NCBI GenBank assembly: GCA_943787465.1
Contig: CALSMN010000005.1
Span: 1-64,000, forward strand
Source: an uncultured Bacteroidia bacterium
GTDB lineage: Bacteria > Bacteroidota > Bacteroidia > NS11-12g > UBA9320
Direction: 5' to 3'
DNA length: 64,000 nucleotides
The notes below the pieces were generated by a model. That model was not told the origin of the DNA. It searched no databases and saw nothing but the letters and a program-made list of their open reading frames with translations. Position 1 is the first letter of the stretch. Every line of letters starts with the position of its first letter. Positions 1 through 9,678 of the stretch are shown here, piece by piece. Position numbers and translations under genes: made by a program.

Positions 1-771
1 AAATCCTTTTATTCACCAAATGTAAGCACATTAGTAGTTTCTGGTGATTTAACAGAGACAGAAGCAATTTCAAAGATTTCATTTTTGAAGGAATGGAAAA
101 ATACAGACGTATCTGTACCTCCAATTCCAGCACTAAATTCTCCGGAGTCGACAACCATTTATCTTGTTGATAAGCCCTATGCCGCTCAGTCAACAGTTTA
201 TATTGGACACCCTGGACCTAAATATGATTACAATGGAGAATATTTTAAATCTGGCGTGATGAATTTTACGTTGGGAGGTGCTTTTAACAGTCGTATAAAC
301 TTGAATTTAAGGGAAGATAAAGGATTCACCTATGGAGCACGTTCAGGGTTCTCGGGTAATAAATATTATGGTGTTTTCCGTTTTTCATCAGAAATCAAAA
401 AGGAGGCAACGGATAGTGCTATTCGTGAGGTCATGTATGAGATTAATAATTATTTAGACAAAGGAATAACTCAAGAGGAGTTAGATTTTACAAAATCCTC
501 TATTACGCTAAGTGAGGCTTTGGATTATGAAACACCTTTTCAAAAGTTAAACTTCTTAAGCAGAATTGCGGAGTATAATTTGCCAAAAGATTATACGATC
601 CAACAGGCAAATATGATTAATTCCATGACGGTATCCGATGTCAATGCGATTGCTAAACGAATGTTAAAACCAGACAATATGGTCATTATTGTTGTTGGAC
701 ATGCCTATAAAATTAGGGAGGGATTGAATAACTTGGGCTATGGTAAAATCAAAGAAATAACGGTTGATTAA
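1..771 (+). CDS. M16 family metallopeptidase (insulinase-like), C-terminal part; open at the left window edge
   Basis: Frame +1 is open from base 1 (KSFYSPNVSTLVVSGDLTETEAISKI...) into the 85-771 ORF; GGAFNSRINLNLREDKGFTYGARSGF is typical of the M16 C-terminal domain. Confidence 0.85.
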   Translation, partial: KSFYSPNVSTLVVSGDLTETEAISKISFLKEWKNTDVSVPPIPALNSPESTTIYLVDKPYAAQSTVYIGHPGPKYDYNGEYFKSGVMNFTLGGAFNSRINLNLREDKGFTYGARSGFSGNKYYGVFRFSSEIKKEATDSAIREVMYEINNYLDKGITQEELDFTKSSITLSEALDYETPFQKLNFLSRIAEYNLPKDYTIQQANMINSMTVSDVNAIAKRMLKPDNMVIIVVGHAYKIREGLNNLGYGKIKEITVD

Positions 772-796
772 ATTCAATACTAGAAATTTAAAACGC

Positions 797-830
797 GAAA
801 GGCGATTTGTACAGCAAATCGCCTTTTTTT
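797..830. terminator. Bidirectional intrinsic terminator between convergent genes
   Basis: AAAGGCGATTTG-TACAG-CAAATCGCCTTTTTTT hairpin. Confidence 0.85.
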
Positions 831-2031
831 ATACCATAATTCGGGAGTAATATGCAAGTTTTTCCTTGGCCAACGCCTCAGTAGCATATTTTTTTTCTAT
901 TAATTTTCTGGCTTCTTTGATGATTTCAACATAATCTATCTTCCCTTGTTTGATGTTTTGAAATATGGAAAGAAATTCTTGGGGAGTATCAGCGATAAGC
1001 AAATGTTTCTGATTAATATATTCGATGCCTTGTGCTCCAATGGTTGTAGATATGACTAGTTTTCCTGCGGCCATAGCTTCTAATATTTTAAGTCGTATCC
1101 CACTTCCGCTTTTTAATGGCACTATACAAACATCCAAACTTTTTACAAATTCATACGCGTCGGGTACATTTTGGATAGTGTTAAGTTGAGGTATGTTTTC
1201 AAATGAATTAGACGGTAAACCTTTGCCAGCTATAGTCAAACAATAGGCCTCATCTTCATTTTGAAGTAATGGATGAATTTCTTTTACAAACCAGTTCACA
1301 GCTTCTACGTTTGCATGCCATTCCATAGATCCTATATGGTACCATTGATGATATGTGGAGCTAGGAGTATATCTCCATGTGTGTAAATTTATTCCAGCTG
1401 GGATGGTTTTAAATTTACCTTTAGGATATAATTTTTTAAACTTACTAGCATCTTCATGTGTAACAGTTACAATAGTATCGGCCTTTTTTATCAAGTTAGA
1501 TTCATATTTTTTTAATTGTTTAGCAAGAATGTTCAGATATATTTTTTTCAGAGGATTAGAGGTGTTTTTAGCTAGACGTTCCCATATTTCATGCTCCACA
1601 TTGTGCATACGGACGGATATCAATCCATTAAAGTTATTACGAATGGTATCAATGTATGGACCAACAAATGTTCCTTCTAATTGAATTATGTCAAAGGACT
1701 GGTTGGTTAATAATTGAATTAATTCTTGCTCGAATATTCGATTGTAAAATCGACTGACATTATATGATTTATTTTTAATAAGATGTTTTAGTGCATCATC
1801 AAAGTTTAGGTCTGTGTCTATTGGGTGGATTAAAACGGTAGCCAATTTCTCTAATTCTTTTTTTGCTTCTGTAATGGGAGTATTGTGCTTGTACCCATCC
1901 AAACAATATAAGGTGACTTTGTGCCCTAAGGAATGAAAGGCTTTAGTGTAATTGTAAATACCTATAGTTCCTCCCTCATTAAGAGGCCAAGGAACTCGGT
2001 TACTTATTTGGAGTATATTTAATTTCTCCAT
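829..2031 (-). CDS. Glycosyltransferase, GT4-like
   Basis: N-terminal ILQISNRVPWPLNEGGTIGIYNYTKAFHSLGHKV and C-terminal SLDVCIVPLKSGSGIRLKILEAMAAGKLVISTTIGAQGI. Confidence 0.85.
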   Translation of the reverse strand: MEKLNILQISNRVPWPLNEGGTIGIYNYTKAFHSLGHKVTLYCLDGYKHNTPITEAKKELEKLATVLIHPIDTDLNFDDALKHLIKNKSYNVSRFYNRIFEQELIQLLTNQSFDIIQLEGTFVGPYIDTIRNNFNGLISVRMHNVEHEIWERLAKNTSNPLKKIYLNILAKQLKKYESNLIKKADTIVTVTHEDASKFKKLYPKGKFKTIPAGINLHTWRYTPSSTYHQWYHIGSMEWHANVEAVNWFVKEIHPLLQNEDEAYCLTIAGKGLPSNSFENIPQLNTIQNVPDAYEFVKSLDVCIVPLKSGSGIRLKILEAMAAGKLVISTTIGAQGIEYINQKHLLIADTPQEFLSIFQNIKQGKIDYVEIIKEARKLIEKKYATEALAKEKLAYYSRIMV

Positions 2032-3527
2032 TTTTTAGGAATTATATTTTTATAGAAATCAATATTAAATAGTTGAGAGTCACGACTTGCTTTATAGGTT
2101 AAAAATATAGCCATAGGAAAAAATAATCCAAGTGCTAACCACATTCCTATCACTGGTGGTAATACACCTTGTTTAATTAATTTTTCACCAAAAATAGTAA
2201 CCACATAATAAAGTATAAAAAGAAGGATAGAGATGACTAGCGGTAAACCAAATCCACCTTTTTTTATGATTGCTCCCAATGGAGCTCCTATAAAGAATAA
2301 TAAAATACACGATACTGCCAAGGTGAATTTACGATGCCATTCGACAGCATATTTTGCCTTTAATTCTAACTGAGATGATAAATCATTCTGATTATTTTCT
2401 GTGATTCGGATTATGTTGTTGGTGTTTTGGAGTGCACGTTCTAAAATATCATCTCTATTGCTTTGATTAGTGGTTGCTGGTGATAGGGCATTTGATCTCA
2501 TAGGAGACAGACCTGCAGCTAATTTTTCTTCTATTTCTACGTTGTTTTTTGGCGTGTTATTCTTTATTGATTCTAGATAAGCTAACCTCTTTGAAACGGA
2601 TGAGTCCTTAATTTTGATTGAGTCGGATGTTTCATGAAAATATGGATGAATATAATCAATGATAGCATTATTTTTTCTAGCAATAAATCGATCTAAAGAG
2701 TCTATTCTGGTGGATAATTGATCAATATTCATCATACGATGATCTTCAGAAAAACGTTCCTTTTCTGTCCTACTAAATGCTAGTTCACTTAAATTAATGG
2801 TCAAAGAATAGGTGTCAAAAGACATCGTATTGTGGGGCATTGAAATGTTGTAATTGGGGTCATTTACTAATTCTTGATATCGTTTACCATCTTCAAGAAA
2901 TAATGTCATGAATTGTTTATCATTACTGATAGACATTTTTCCTCTTTTAGCAATGAGTATATTATTATTACCTTCTTTTTTATTTGTATTAACGTAGATT
3001 AGTATATCTTCAATTGTTTGGTTATCCTTATGTTTTTTACCTACGCGTATTTGATAGCCTTCGATGTCCTTAAAAAATACATTGTCAACAATATTCATAG
3101 CTGGTTTTTTTTGCATTACATCATAGAGAAGTGCACCCCAACTTAAATTTGCTTTAGGGATCAAATGATTTGAAACAAAGAAGGCAGATATAGCAAGTAT
3201 GATACTTATTAGAAACATGGGACGCATAGCCTTTAATAGAGATACTCCAGCACTCTTAATAGCTACAAGTTCATATCGTTCAGCCATGTTCCCGAAAACC
3301 ATCATAGATGATAATAAAATGGCCAAAGGAAGAGCCATAGGAATTAAATGAATGGCAAAATAAAAAATGAATTCTAAAATAACTGAAATTTCCAATCCTT
3401 TACCAACCAAGTCCTCCAAATATTTCCAGATGGTCTGCATCAGAAACAAGAACAATGCGACAAAAAAAGTACCCACAAATGGACCAATGAATGACTTGAT
3501 AAATAGCCAATGTAATTTTTTAAGCAT
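2019..3527 (-). CDS. LptF/LptG family permease (YjgP/YjgQ)
   Basis: MLKKLHWLFIKSFIGPFVGTFFVALFLFLMQTIWKYLEDLVGKGL, multiple TM segments at both ends with a periplasmic middle. Confidence 0.85.
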   Translation of the reverse strand: MLKKLHWLFIKSFIGPFVGTFFVALFLFLMQTIWKYLEDLVGKGLEISVILEFIFYFAIHLIPMALPLAILLSSMMVFGNMAERYELVAIKSAGVSLLKAMRPMFLISIILAISAFFVSNHLIPKANLSWGALLYDVMQKKPAMNIVDNVFFKDIEGYQIRVGKKHKDNQTIEDILIYVNTNKKEGNNNILIAKRGKMSISNDKQFMTLFLEDGKRYQELVNDPNYNISMPHNTMSFDTYSLTINLSELAFSRTEKERFSEDHRMMNIDQLSTRIDSLDRFIARKNNAIIDYIHPYFHETSDSIKIKDSSVSKRLAYLESIKNNTPKNNVEIEEKLAAGLSPMRSNALSPATTNQSNRDDILERALQNTNNIIRITENNQNDLSSQLELKAKYAVEWHRKFTLAVSCILLFFIGAPLGAIIKKGGFGLPLVISILLFILYYVVTIFGEKLIKQGVLPPVIGMWLALGLFFPMAIFLTYKASRDSQLFNIDFYKNIIPKKWRN

Positions 3528-3570
3528 GTTTAATCTTATTCAAAAATAGGTGGTACTACGTTTATTAATG

Positions 3571-3588
3571 TATTTTCGAACGAAAATA
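3571..3588. repeat. Inverted repeat TATTTTCG-AA-CGAAAATA between divergent genes
   Basis: Perfect 8-bp arms, 2-nt spacer. Confidence 0.6.
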
Positions 3589-3599
3589 ATTTTATCACT

Positions 3600-4769
3600 T
3601 TGAACTTATTTATGCGAATAATTTTAGTTGTATTCATTGGCTTTTTAACATTCAACACCTATGCCCAAATGGACAAAAGGGATAGAAGGCTACTTAATAA
3701 TGTAGACCGCTACTATAAAAAACAAAAATTTAAAAAAGCTTCTAGTACCATGGAGTTGATTTTGAATCGATATCCGGTTAATATATCATTATGGAATTTG
3801 TATCAAGATATTGCATTTAGTGCCTATTATAAATCTGTTAATATGTCCAAATCAGACGAAAATAAATCCTCATTATTTTTCTTTTACAATGCCATATATT
3901 TTGCAAATATGAGTGTTCCCTATAATAGTGATGCAAGTTCTATGTTGCGAAATTTATATGTAGATAAAAATTATTTTGATTACGATTTAATAGCTGATTC
4001 TTCTAAATTTTTTTATGAGAAAGGAAATGAATCAATGAATGCCCATAACTACCAAGATGCAATCAAATATCATACAAAATCATTCATTATGGATACTATG
4101 AATTATCAACCCTTGTTACGGCTAGGAGAGGTATACACAGAATTAGAATATTATGGAAAAGCTATCAATTTTTTTAAACAGGCTATAGATCTTCAACCTA
4201 AATTAAATGAACCGGTTAAACTTTTAGCTTTTTCATTAAATAAAAAAGGGGATCAAAAATTAGCGTTAGAAACTTGCAAAAAAAGTTTGTTGATTTACCC
4301 AGAAGAGTCTATTTTTAGTTTGATGGAATCAATTATTGAAAATCAGAATAAGTCATTTTATCGGAATTGGATTTTAAGATTATCTCCCATAAATATTGTC
4401 GGAAACTATTACAAAAGAGAGGAAATATACACCGATATGATGCATTTTAAGTTTTATCGTGAAGCGTTATTATCAGCCGAAGAATTTTATGACATAAATG
4501 GATTACTTAAAAAAGAAGTTACTCTACCAATGAGCCAATATTTAGAAGTTTATTGTTGGGAAAAAATGTTAGAGGCTACTGAAAATCAGGATATTCCGTC
4601 ATTAAGTTATGCTAGATATATACAAGGTAAAGGCCTTTTAGAGCCATATGTTCTTATTAATTTATTTAATGTTGATTTGTATGCTCAGTTCAATCATTTT
4701 GTAGAGAACAAACAGTCCTTGGCAGAAGATTTTATTAATACATACTTGATATCAGATGGTTTCAGATGA
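3600..4769 (+). CDS. Tetratricopeptide-repeat protein with signal peptide (start may be ATG at 3612)
   Basis: Hydrophobic N-terminus then TPR-like repeats (NAHNYQDAIKYHTKSFIMD, LEYYGKAINFFKQAIDLQP). Confidence 0.7.
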   Translation: MNLFMRIILVVFIGFLTFNTYAQMDKRDRRLLNNVDRYYKKQKFKKASSTMELILNRYPVNISLWNLYQDIAFSAYYKSVNMSKSDENKSSLFFFYNAIYFANMSVPYNSDASSMLRNLYVDKNYFDYDLIADSSKFFYEKGNESMNAHNYQDAIKYHTKSFIMDTMNYQPLLRLGEVYTELEYYGKAINFFKQAIDLQPKLNEPVKLLAFSLNKKGDQKLALETCKKSLLIYPEESIFSLMESIIENQNKSFYRNWILRLSPINIVGNYYKREEIYTDMMHFKFYREALLSAEEFYDINGLLKKEVTLPMSQYLEVYCWEKMLEATENQDIPSLSYARYIQGKGLLEPYVLINLFNVDLYAQFNHFVENKQSLAEDFINTYLISDGFR

Positions 4770-7367
4770 TTCAATTTGTTTTTGAAGACTCTTTATCTTC
4801 AATTCAGTGTCTGATTTTTTCTTCATTTCATTTGCTATTATAGACGGGTTAGCATTATTCATAAATTTTTCATTGTTTAGTTTTTTATCAATACTTACTA
4901 AAAATCCTTTTAATCGATTTATCTCTTTTATAACAGATTGATTGTCTATTTTTTTAACAAAATTATTGAAAGTTAAAGATACCTCATCGGTACCGATAAG
5001 TACTTTGAATATTGTATCTTCTGAGGTTATCTCTCCAATACTAGCATGAGCTAATTTTTGAATAATACCTGAGGAATGAATATAAATGTCTGTATTGTTT
5101 GTATTCAGTTGAATCAAAGCTGCAACTTTAGGAGAAATACCATTCTCATTTCTCTTGCTTCTAATTTCAGTGATAAGATCAAAAACACGAGGATGTATAG
5201 GATCTTCCTCTGTTTTGAAATCTGGCCAACTTTGTTGATTGATGAATTCATCTCCTCTTTGATTCAAACTGTGCCAAATTTCTTCAGTTATAAATGGCAT
5301 AAAAGGATGAAGTAACTTTAAAATCTGATCAAATAGCAAAATACTTTGATCTAAATCACCTTTAGGAATGGGATTACCATAGTTGGGTTTAATCATTTCC
5401 AAGTACCAACCACTAAAATCATCGCGTGTTAATTTGTAAAGTTCCATGAGTGCATCAGATATACGAAATTCTTCAAAATTTGTATTAACAATAGCCGTAG
5501 ACTTCGCTATTCTGGCTCTCATCCATTGGTGAATTTGATTATTGTATTTTTGATAATAGATGTTAGGGGTATCTGTTGTTTCAAGTCCTTTGAGAAATCG
5601 GAATGAATTCCATAATTTATTGCAAAAATTTCTGCCTTGTTCGCACAAAGCTTCATCAAATAAAATATCATTTCCAGCTGGAGCACTAAGCATTAAACCC
5701 ATGCGAACCCCATCTGTGCCAAATTGTTCCATGAGTTGAATAGGGTCGGGGCTATTCCCCAAGGATTTTGACATTTTACGTCTATCTTTATCTCTAACAA
5801 TCCCGGTGAAATATACATTTTTAAATGGAAATTGACCCTTAAATGCATGACCCGCCATAATCATTCTTGCTACCCAAAAAAAGATAATATCAGGAGCTGT
5901 TACAAGATCTGTAGTAGGGTAGTAATAGTCTATTTCTTGATGTTTATCTTTTTGGAATCCATCAAAAACGCTAATAGGCCACAGCCAACTACTAAACCAA
6001 GTATCCAGTACATCTTCATCTTGTTTTAAGTCATTAATAGTCCATTGTTTATTTCCTAATTGATTTAGTGCTTCTTCTGCAGTTTTAGCAATGATAATAT
6101 TGCCATCAGGAGTATACCAAGCTGGGATTCGATGCCCCCACCATAATTGTCTAGAAATACACCAATCTTTAATGTTTTCAAGCCAATGTTTGTATGTGTT
6201 TTTAAATTTAGCAGGATAAAAATCAATAGTTCCATCCAAAACATCAGACAAAGACTCTGGGTAGGTGGCCATAAATTTTTTCATATCTACAAACCATTGA
6301 GCTGATAAGCGAGGTTCTACTATACCTTTAGAGCGTTCACTTCTGCCTATTTTATTCGAGATTTGTTCTGTATTGTTTAAGAAGCCTTTTTCAGTAAGTT
6401 GATTAACAACAAGTTTTCTTGCTTTAAAGCGATCTTCACCTACAAAAATTTGAGCGGATGGACTTAATGTTCCATCATCATTAAAAATATCGATAGTTTC
6501 AAGATTATGTTTTTTTCCAAGTTCATAATCATTAAAGTCGTGAGCTGGTGTAACTTTAAGAGCACCAGTTCCAAACTCTATATCAATATATTCATCGGCT
6601 ATGATAGGTATTTTCCTACCTATTAAAGGAATCCGACATGACTTACCAATAAGATGAAGGTATCGATCATCTGTGGGATGCACACAAATGGCAGTATCAC
6701 CCATGATGGTTTCTGGTCTTGTTGTAGCTATTTGAATTGTTTCCTCAGAATCAACAATCGAATAATTAATATAATATAGGTAAGCCTGTTGTTCTTCATG
6801 AATAACTTCTTCATCACTGAGAGCGGTTTTCCCAACGGGATCCCAATTGATCATTCGGGTGCCATGATAAATAAACCCTCGTTGATGAAGATCAATAAAA
6901 GAATCAATAACAGCTTCAGACAAATCGTGCTCCATGGTAAAGCGAGTCCTTTGCCAATCACAACTACAGCCTAATTTTTTTAATTGATCTAAAATGATAT
7001 TCCCATACTTATCTTTCCATTCGAAAGCGTGGGTAAGAAATTCATCACGAGTTAAATCATCCTTCTTTATTCCCTGTTGATTCAATAACTGAACGACTTT
7101 ATTCTCAGTGGCTATAGAAGCGTGATCAGTACCTGGAACCCAGCATACATTATAGCCTAACATACGAGCTCTTCTTACCAAAATATCCTGGATGGTATTA
7201 TTCAGCATGTGACCCATATGAAGAATACCTGTAACATTTGGAGGAGGCATAACAACAGAATAACTAGGTCTGTCATCAGGAGTAGAAGAAAATAATTTAT
7301 TTTCCATCCATCTATCGTACCATTTTGATTCGATGCCACTAGGGTTATATTTTGCTAAAATTTCCAT
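4752..7367 (-). CDS. valS: Valyl-tRNA synthetase
   Basis: PPPNVTGILHMGHMLNNTIQDILVRRARMLGYNVCWVPGTDHASIATE; KMSKSLGNSPDP; 871 aa. Confidence 0.97.
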   Translation of the reverse strand: MEILAKYNPSGIESKWYDRWMENKLFSSTPDDRPSYSVVMPPPNVTGILHMGHMLNNTIQDILVRRARMLGYNVCWVPGTDHASIATENKVVQLLNQQGIKKDDLTRDEFLTHAFEWKDKYGNIILDQLKKLGCSCDWQRTRFTMEHDLSEAVIDSFIDLHQRGFIYHGTRMINWDPVGKTALSDEEVIHEEQQAYLYYINYSIVDSEETIQIATTRPETIMGDTAICVHPTDDRYLHLIGKSCRIPLIGRKIPIIADEYIDIEFGTGALKVTPAHDFNDYELGKKHNLETIDIFNDDGTLSPSAQIFVGEDRFKARKLVVNQLTEKGFLNNTEQISNKIGRSERSKGIVEPRLSAQWFVDMKKFMATYPESLSDVLDGTIDFYPAKFKNTYKHWLENIKDWCISRQLWWGHRIPAWYTPDGNIIIAKTAEEALNQLGNKQWTINDLKQDEDVLDTWFSSWLWPISVFDGFQKDKHQEIDYYYPTTDLVTAPDIIFFWVARMIMAGHAFKGQFPFKNVYFTGIVRDKDRRKMSKSLGNSPDPIQLMEQFGTDGVRMGLMLSAPAGNDILFDEALCEQGRNFCNKLWNSFRFLKGLETTDTPNIYYQKYNNQIHQWMRARIAKSTAIVNTNFEEFRISDALMELYKLTRDDFSGWYLEMIKPNYGNPIPKGDLDQSILLFDQILKLLHPFMPFITEEIWHSLNQRGDEFINQQSWPDFKTEEDPIHPRVFDLITEIRSKRNENGISPKVAALIQLNTNNTDIYIHSSGIIQKLAHASIGEITSEDTIFKVLIGTDEVSLTFNNFVKKIDNQSVIKEINRLKGFLVSIDKKLNNEKFMNNANPSIIANEMKKKSDTELKIKSLQKQIESSETI

Positions 7368-7407
7368 GATTTATTTCAAGGTCATAAAGGTATGTTTATT
7401 TGCAAAT

Positions 7408-7445
7408 AAAAAAGCCCATCGTGGTTCTACCAAGACGGGCTTTGT
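7408..7445 (-). terminator. Intrinsic terminator downstream of rplS
   Basis: AAAGCCC...GGGCTTT hairpin just after the rplS stop on the minus strand. Confidence 0.6.
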
Positions 7446-7464
7446 ATTATTTTTAATTTGATAA

Positions 7465-7806
7465 TTATCTTTTTTCTTTAATACGAGCACTTTTTCCAGA
7501 ACGACCTCTAAGATAAAATATACGAGCTCTTCGTACTTTACCTCGTCTGTTGAGCTCAATTTTATCTATAAATGGAGAATGGAAAGGGAATATTCTTTCT
7601 ACACCAACACCACTACTGATTTTTCGAACGGTAAATGTTTCATCCATTCCAGTATTTCTTCGTTGTAGAACAGTACCTTGAAAAACCTGAATACGTTCTT
7701 TATCGCCTTCTTTGATTTTGTAGTGAACAGATATGTTGTCACCTGCTGCAAAATCAGGTAAGTCTGTTCTTATTTGTTCTGCTTGTATTTGCTTAACTAA
7801 ATCCAT
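7465..7806 (-). CDS. rplS: 50S ribosomal protein L19
   Basis: [96 protein letters not shown]. Confidence 0.97.
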   Translation of the reverse strand: MDLVKQIQAEQIRTDLPDFAAGDNISVHYKIKEGDKERIQVFQGTVLQRRNTGMDETFTVRKISSGVGVERIFPFHSPFIDKIELNRRGKVRRARIFYLRGRSGKSARIKEKR

Positions 7807-7823
7807 TGTTTAATAATTGAGTG

Positions 7824-7831
7824 CAAAAGTA
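7824..7831 (-). promoter_or_regulatory. Bacteroidota -7 box (TACTTTTG) for rplS
   Basis: CAAAAGTA on plus = TACTTTTG on minus, shortly upstream of the rplS start; matches TAnnTTTG. Confidence 0.6.
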
Positions 7832-7927
7832 AAAAAAAATATTACCTCTTTTCCACATTACTCAAAAAAATATGAATAATTATTATTAAAAAAAAGTGAA
7901 CTTGTAGTAAGATTTATAAATTAATTT

Positions 7928-7935
7928 TACTTTTG
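7928..7935 (+). promoter_or_regulatory. Bacteroidota -7 box (TACTTTTG) for rplU-rpmA
   Basis: TACTTTTG 16 nt before the rplU ATG, with an upstream TTG. Confidence 0.6.
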
Positions 7936-7951
7936 CAGCTCTTAAAATAAA

Positions 7952-8266
7952 ATGTACGCAATAGTAGATATAGCAGGAAAGCAATTCAAAGTTCAAAAAG
8001 ACCAAAAATTGTTCGTTCACAGGATAGGTGCAGACACTGGCAAATCAGTCAATTTTGATAATGTAATGCTTGTTGATGATGCTGGTAAAGTAAGTGTAGG
8101 TACTCCATCCATCAAGGGCGCTTCAGTCACTGCAAAAGTTTTAGATCATCTCAAAGGAGATAAAGTTATCGTTTTTAAGAAAAAAAGAAGAAAGGGATAT
8201 AAAGTGAAAAATGGTCACAGACAATATCTTACTCAAATTCAAATTGAAAGTATTAAAGTTAAATAA
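7952..8266 (+). CDS. rplU: 50S ribosomal protein L21
   Basis: [25 protein letters not shown]...[26 protein letters not shown]. Confidence 0.97.
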   Translation: MYAIVDIAGKQFKVQKDQKLFVHRIGADTGKSVNFDNVMLVDDAGKVSVGTPSIKGASVTAKVLDHLKGDKVIVFKKKRRKGYKVKNGHRQYLTQIQIESIKVK

Positions 8267-8268
8267 TC

Positions 8269-8517
8269 ATGGCACACAAAAAAGGAGCTGGAAGTAGTAA
8301 AAACGGAAGAGAGTCTCACAGTAAAAGACTTGGTGTTAAAATTTTTGGTGGACAAGATTGTATCGCTGGAAATATTATTGTTAGACAGCGAGGTACAGTT
8401 CATCATCCAGGAAAAAATGTAGGGATTGGTAAAGATCATACATTATTTGCATTGACCGATGGTAAAGTTGAATTCAAGAAAAGAGCTAACAAGCGTTCTT
8501 TTGTAAATATTGTATAA
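8269..8517 (+). CDS. rpmA: 50S ribosomal protein L27
   Basis: [29 protein letters not shown]...[25 protein letters not shown]. Confidence 0.98.
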   Translation: MAHKKGAGSSKNGRESHSKRLGVKIFGGQDCIAGNIIVRQRGTVHHPGKNVGIGKDHTLFALTDGKVEFKKRANKRSFVNIV

Positions 8518-8569
8518 TTTTTTAATTTAGTTGTTGCACAACCAAATAAAAGTTATAATTTTGTATCAT

Positions 8570-8690
8570 ATTATAAGGCAATCATAAGCGTCTCCATAGA
8601 GGCAATATAGATTAAAGACCTTGGGCGTTCTAGCCCAAGATTTAGAGTTTTCATAGTCAATTGAAAAGGTCCCTTCGGGGGCCTTTTCTT
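8570..8690 (+). ncRNA. Candidate small non-coding RNA of unknown family, about 118 nt
   Basis: TTG (8534) - 19 nt - TAATTTTG (8556-8563) promoter; hairpins GTCTC-CATA-GAGGC (8590-8603) and CTTGGGC-GTTCTA-GCCCAAG (8620-8639); terminator at 8664-8687; no meaningful ORF. Confidence 0.55.
8664..8690 (+). terminator. Strong intrinsic terminator ending the candidate ncRNA
   Basis: AAAAGGTCCC-TTCG-GGGGCCTTTT, 10-bp stem with UUCG loop, followed by CTT. Confidence 0.85.
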
Positions 8691-8691
8691 A

Positions 8692-9345
8692 TTATTGGGG
8701 AGAATTAAATATTTTACTACCAACGCGTATTAAATTACTACCACATTTGATAGCTATGTGAAAATCACCACTCATACCCATAGATAATATTTCCCAATGG
8801 AGTTGGTCTTTATATTCATTATATAAATCCGAAAGTTTTAAAAATTCTGCTTCAATGTGTGACTCTATATGAGTATTAGTAGCCATACCCATCAGTCCTT
8901 TAACCGTTATATTTTTAAGACTTTCTATTTCAGTTGATTGAATTAACTTCCTAAGTTCTTCTTCTGAAAGCCCGTATTTATCTTCTTCCTGTGCAATGTG
9001 GATCTGAAAAAGTATAGGAATAACTCGGTTATATATTTTTCCTTGTTTATTGATTTCTCGAAGTAATTTTAAACTATCTACAGATTGAATTAAATGAATG
9101 AATGGTGCAATGAGTTTGACTTTATTGGTTTGAAGATGTCCAATCATGTGCCAACGGATATCTGATGGCATCATTTCTTTCTTCTTTAAAAGTTCTTGTA
9201 CTCTATTTTCTGCAAAATCTCGTTGATTTGTTTCATATACTTTTTCCAACTCCTGGATTGATCGGTATTTAGAAACGACAACTAAATTAGATTTTCCTGC
9301 ATGTTGACGTATTTGTTTGATATTTTCGTGGATGAAATAATGCAT
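8692..9345 (-). CDS. YggS family PLP-dependent protein (PLP homeostasis)
   Basis: NLVVVSKYRSIQELEKVYE; FAENRVQELLKKKEMMPSDIRWHMIGHLQTNKVK; GLMGMATN; LSMGMSGDFHIAIKCGSNLIRVGSKIF. Confidence 0.93.
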   Translation of the reverse strand: MHYFIHENIKQIRQHAGKSNLVVVSKYRSIQELEKVYETNQRDFAENRVQELLKKKEMMPSDIRWHMIGHLQTNKVKLIAPFIHLIQSVDSLKLLREINKQGKIYNRVIPILFQIHIAQEEDKYGLSEEELRKLIQSTEIESLKNITVKGLMGMATNTHIESHIEAEFLKLSDLYNEYKDQLHWEILSMGMSGDFHIAIKCGSNLIRVGSKIFNSPQ

Positions 9346-9678
9346 TATTTAACTACAAAGATATTTTTTGTTTGCTTAGTTATTTTTTTTGTGACTTGCA
9401 CTCCTAAATCTGATGATTTACCAGAGGGTATTTTAAATAAAGAAGTTATGATTGATGTTATTACGGATCTTCAACTATTAGATGCTGCTCAGCGATCATT
9501 CAGTACTGGAAGTATTGAAACCAACAAAATGAGGGATACATCCTACGCAATTGTCTTTAACAAGTATGAGATAACAAAATCAGATTATGATAGTAGTTTT
9601 AGATCATATGCAAGGCATCCGGAAGTATTTTCTCAAATAATGGACCAGGTTTCTCTAAAATTAAGAACTTTTAAGTAG
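9340..9678 (+). CDS. DUF4296-type putative lipoprotein
   Basis: MHYLTTKIFFVCLVIFFVTCTPKSDDLPEGILNKEVMIDVITDLQLLDAAQ; lipobox-like VTC. Track start 9301, more likely ATG 9340. Confidence 0.65.
   Translation: MHYLTTKIFFVCLVIFFVTCTPKSDDLPEGILNKEVMIDVITDLQLLDAAQRSFSTGSIETNKMRDTSYAIVFNKYEITKSDYDSSFRSYARHPEVFSQIMDQVSLKLRTFK

Noticed and set aside
7371-7559. Minus-strand 62-aa ORF overlapping the rplS 3' end
   Set aside because: Out-of-frame overlap with rplS and its terminator; no independent coding signal.
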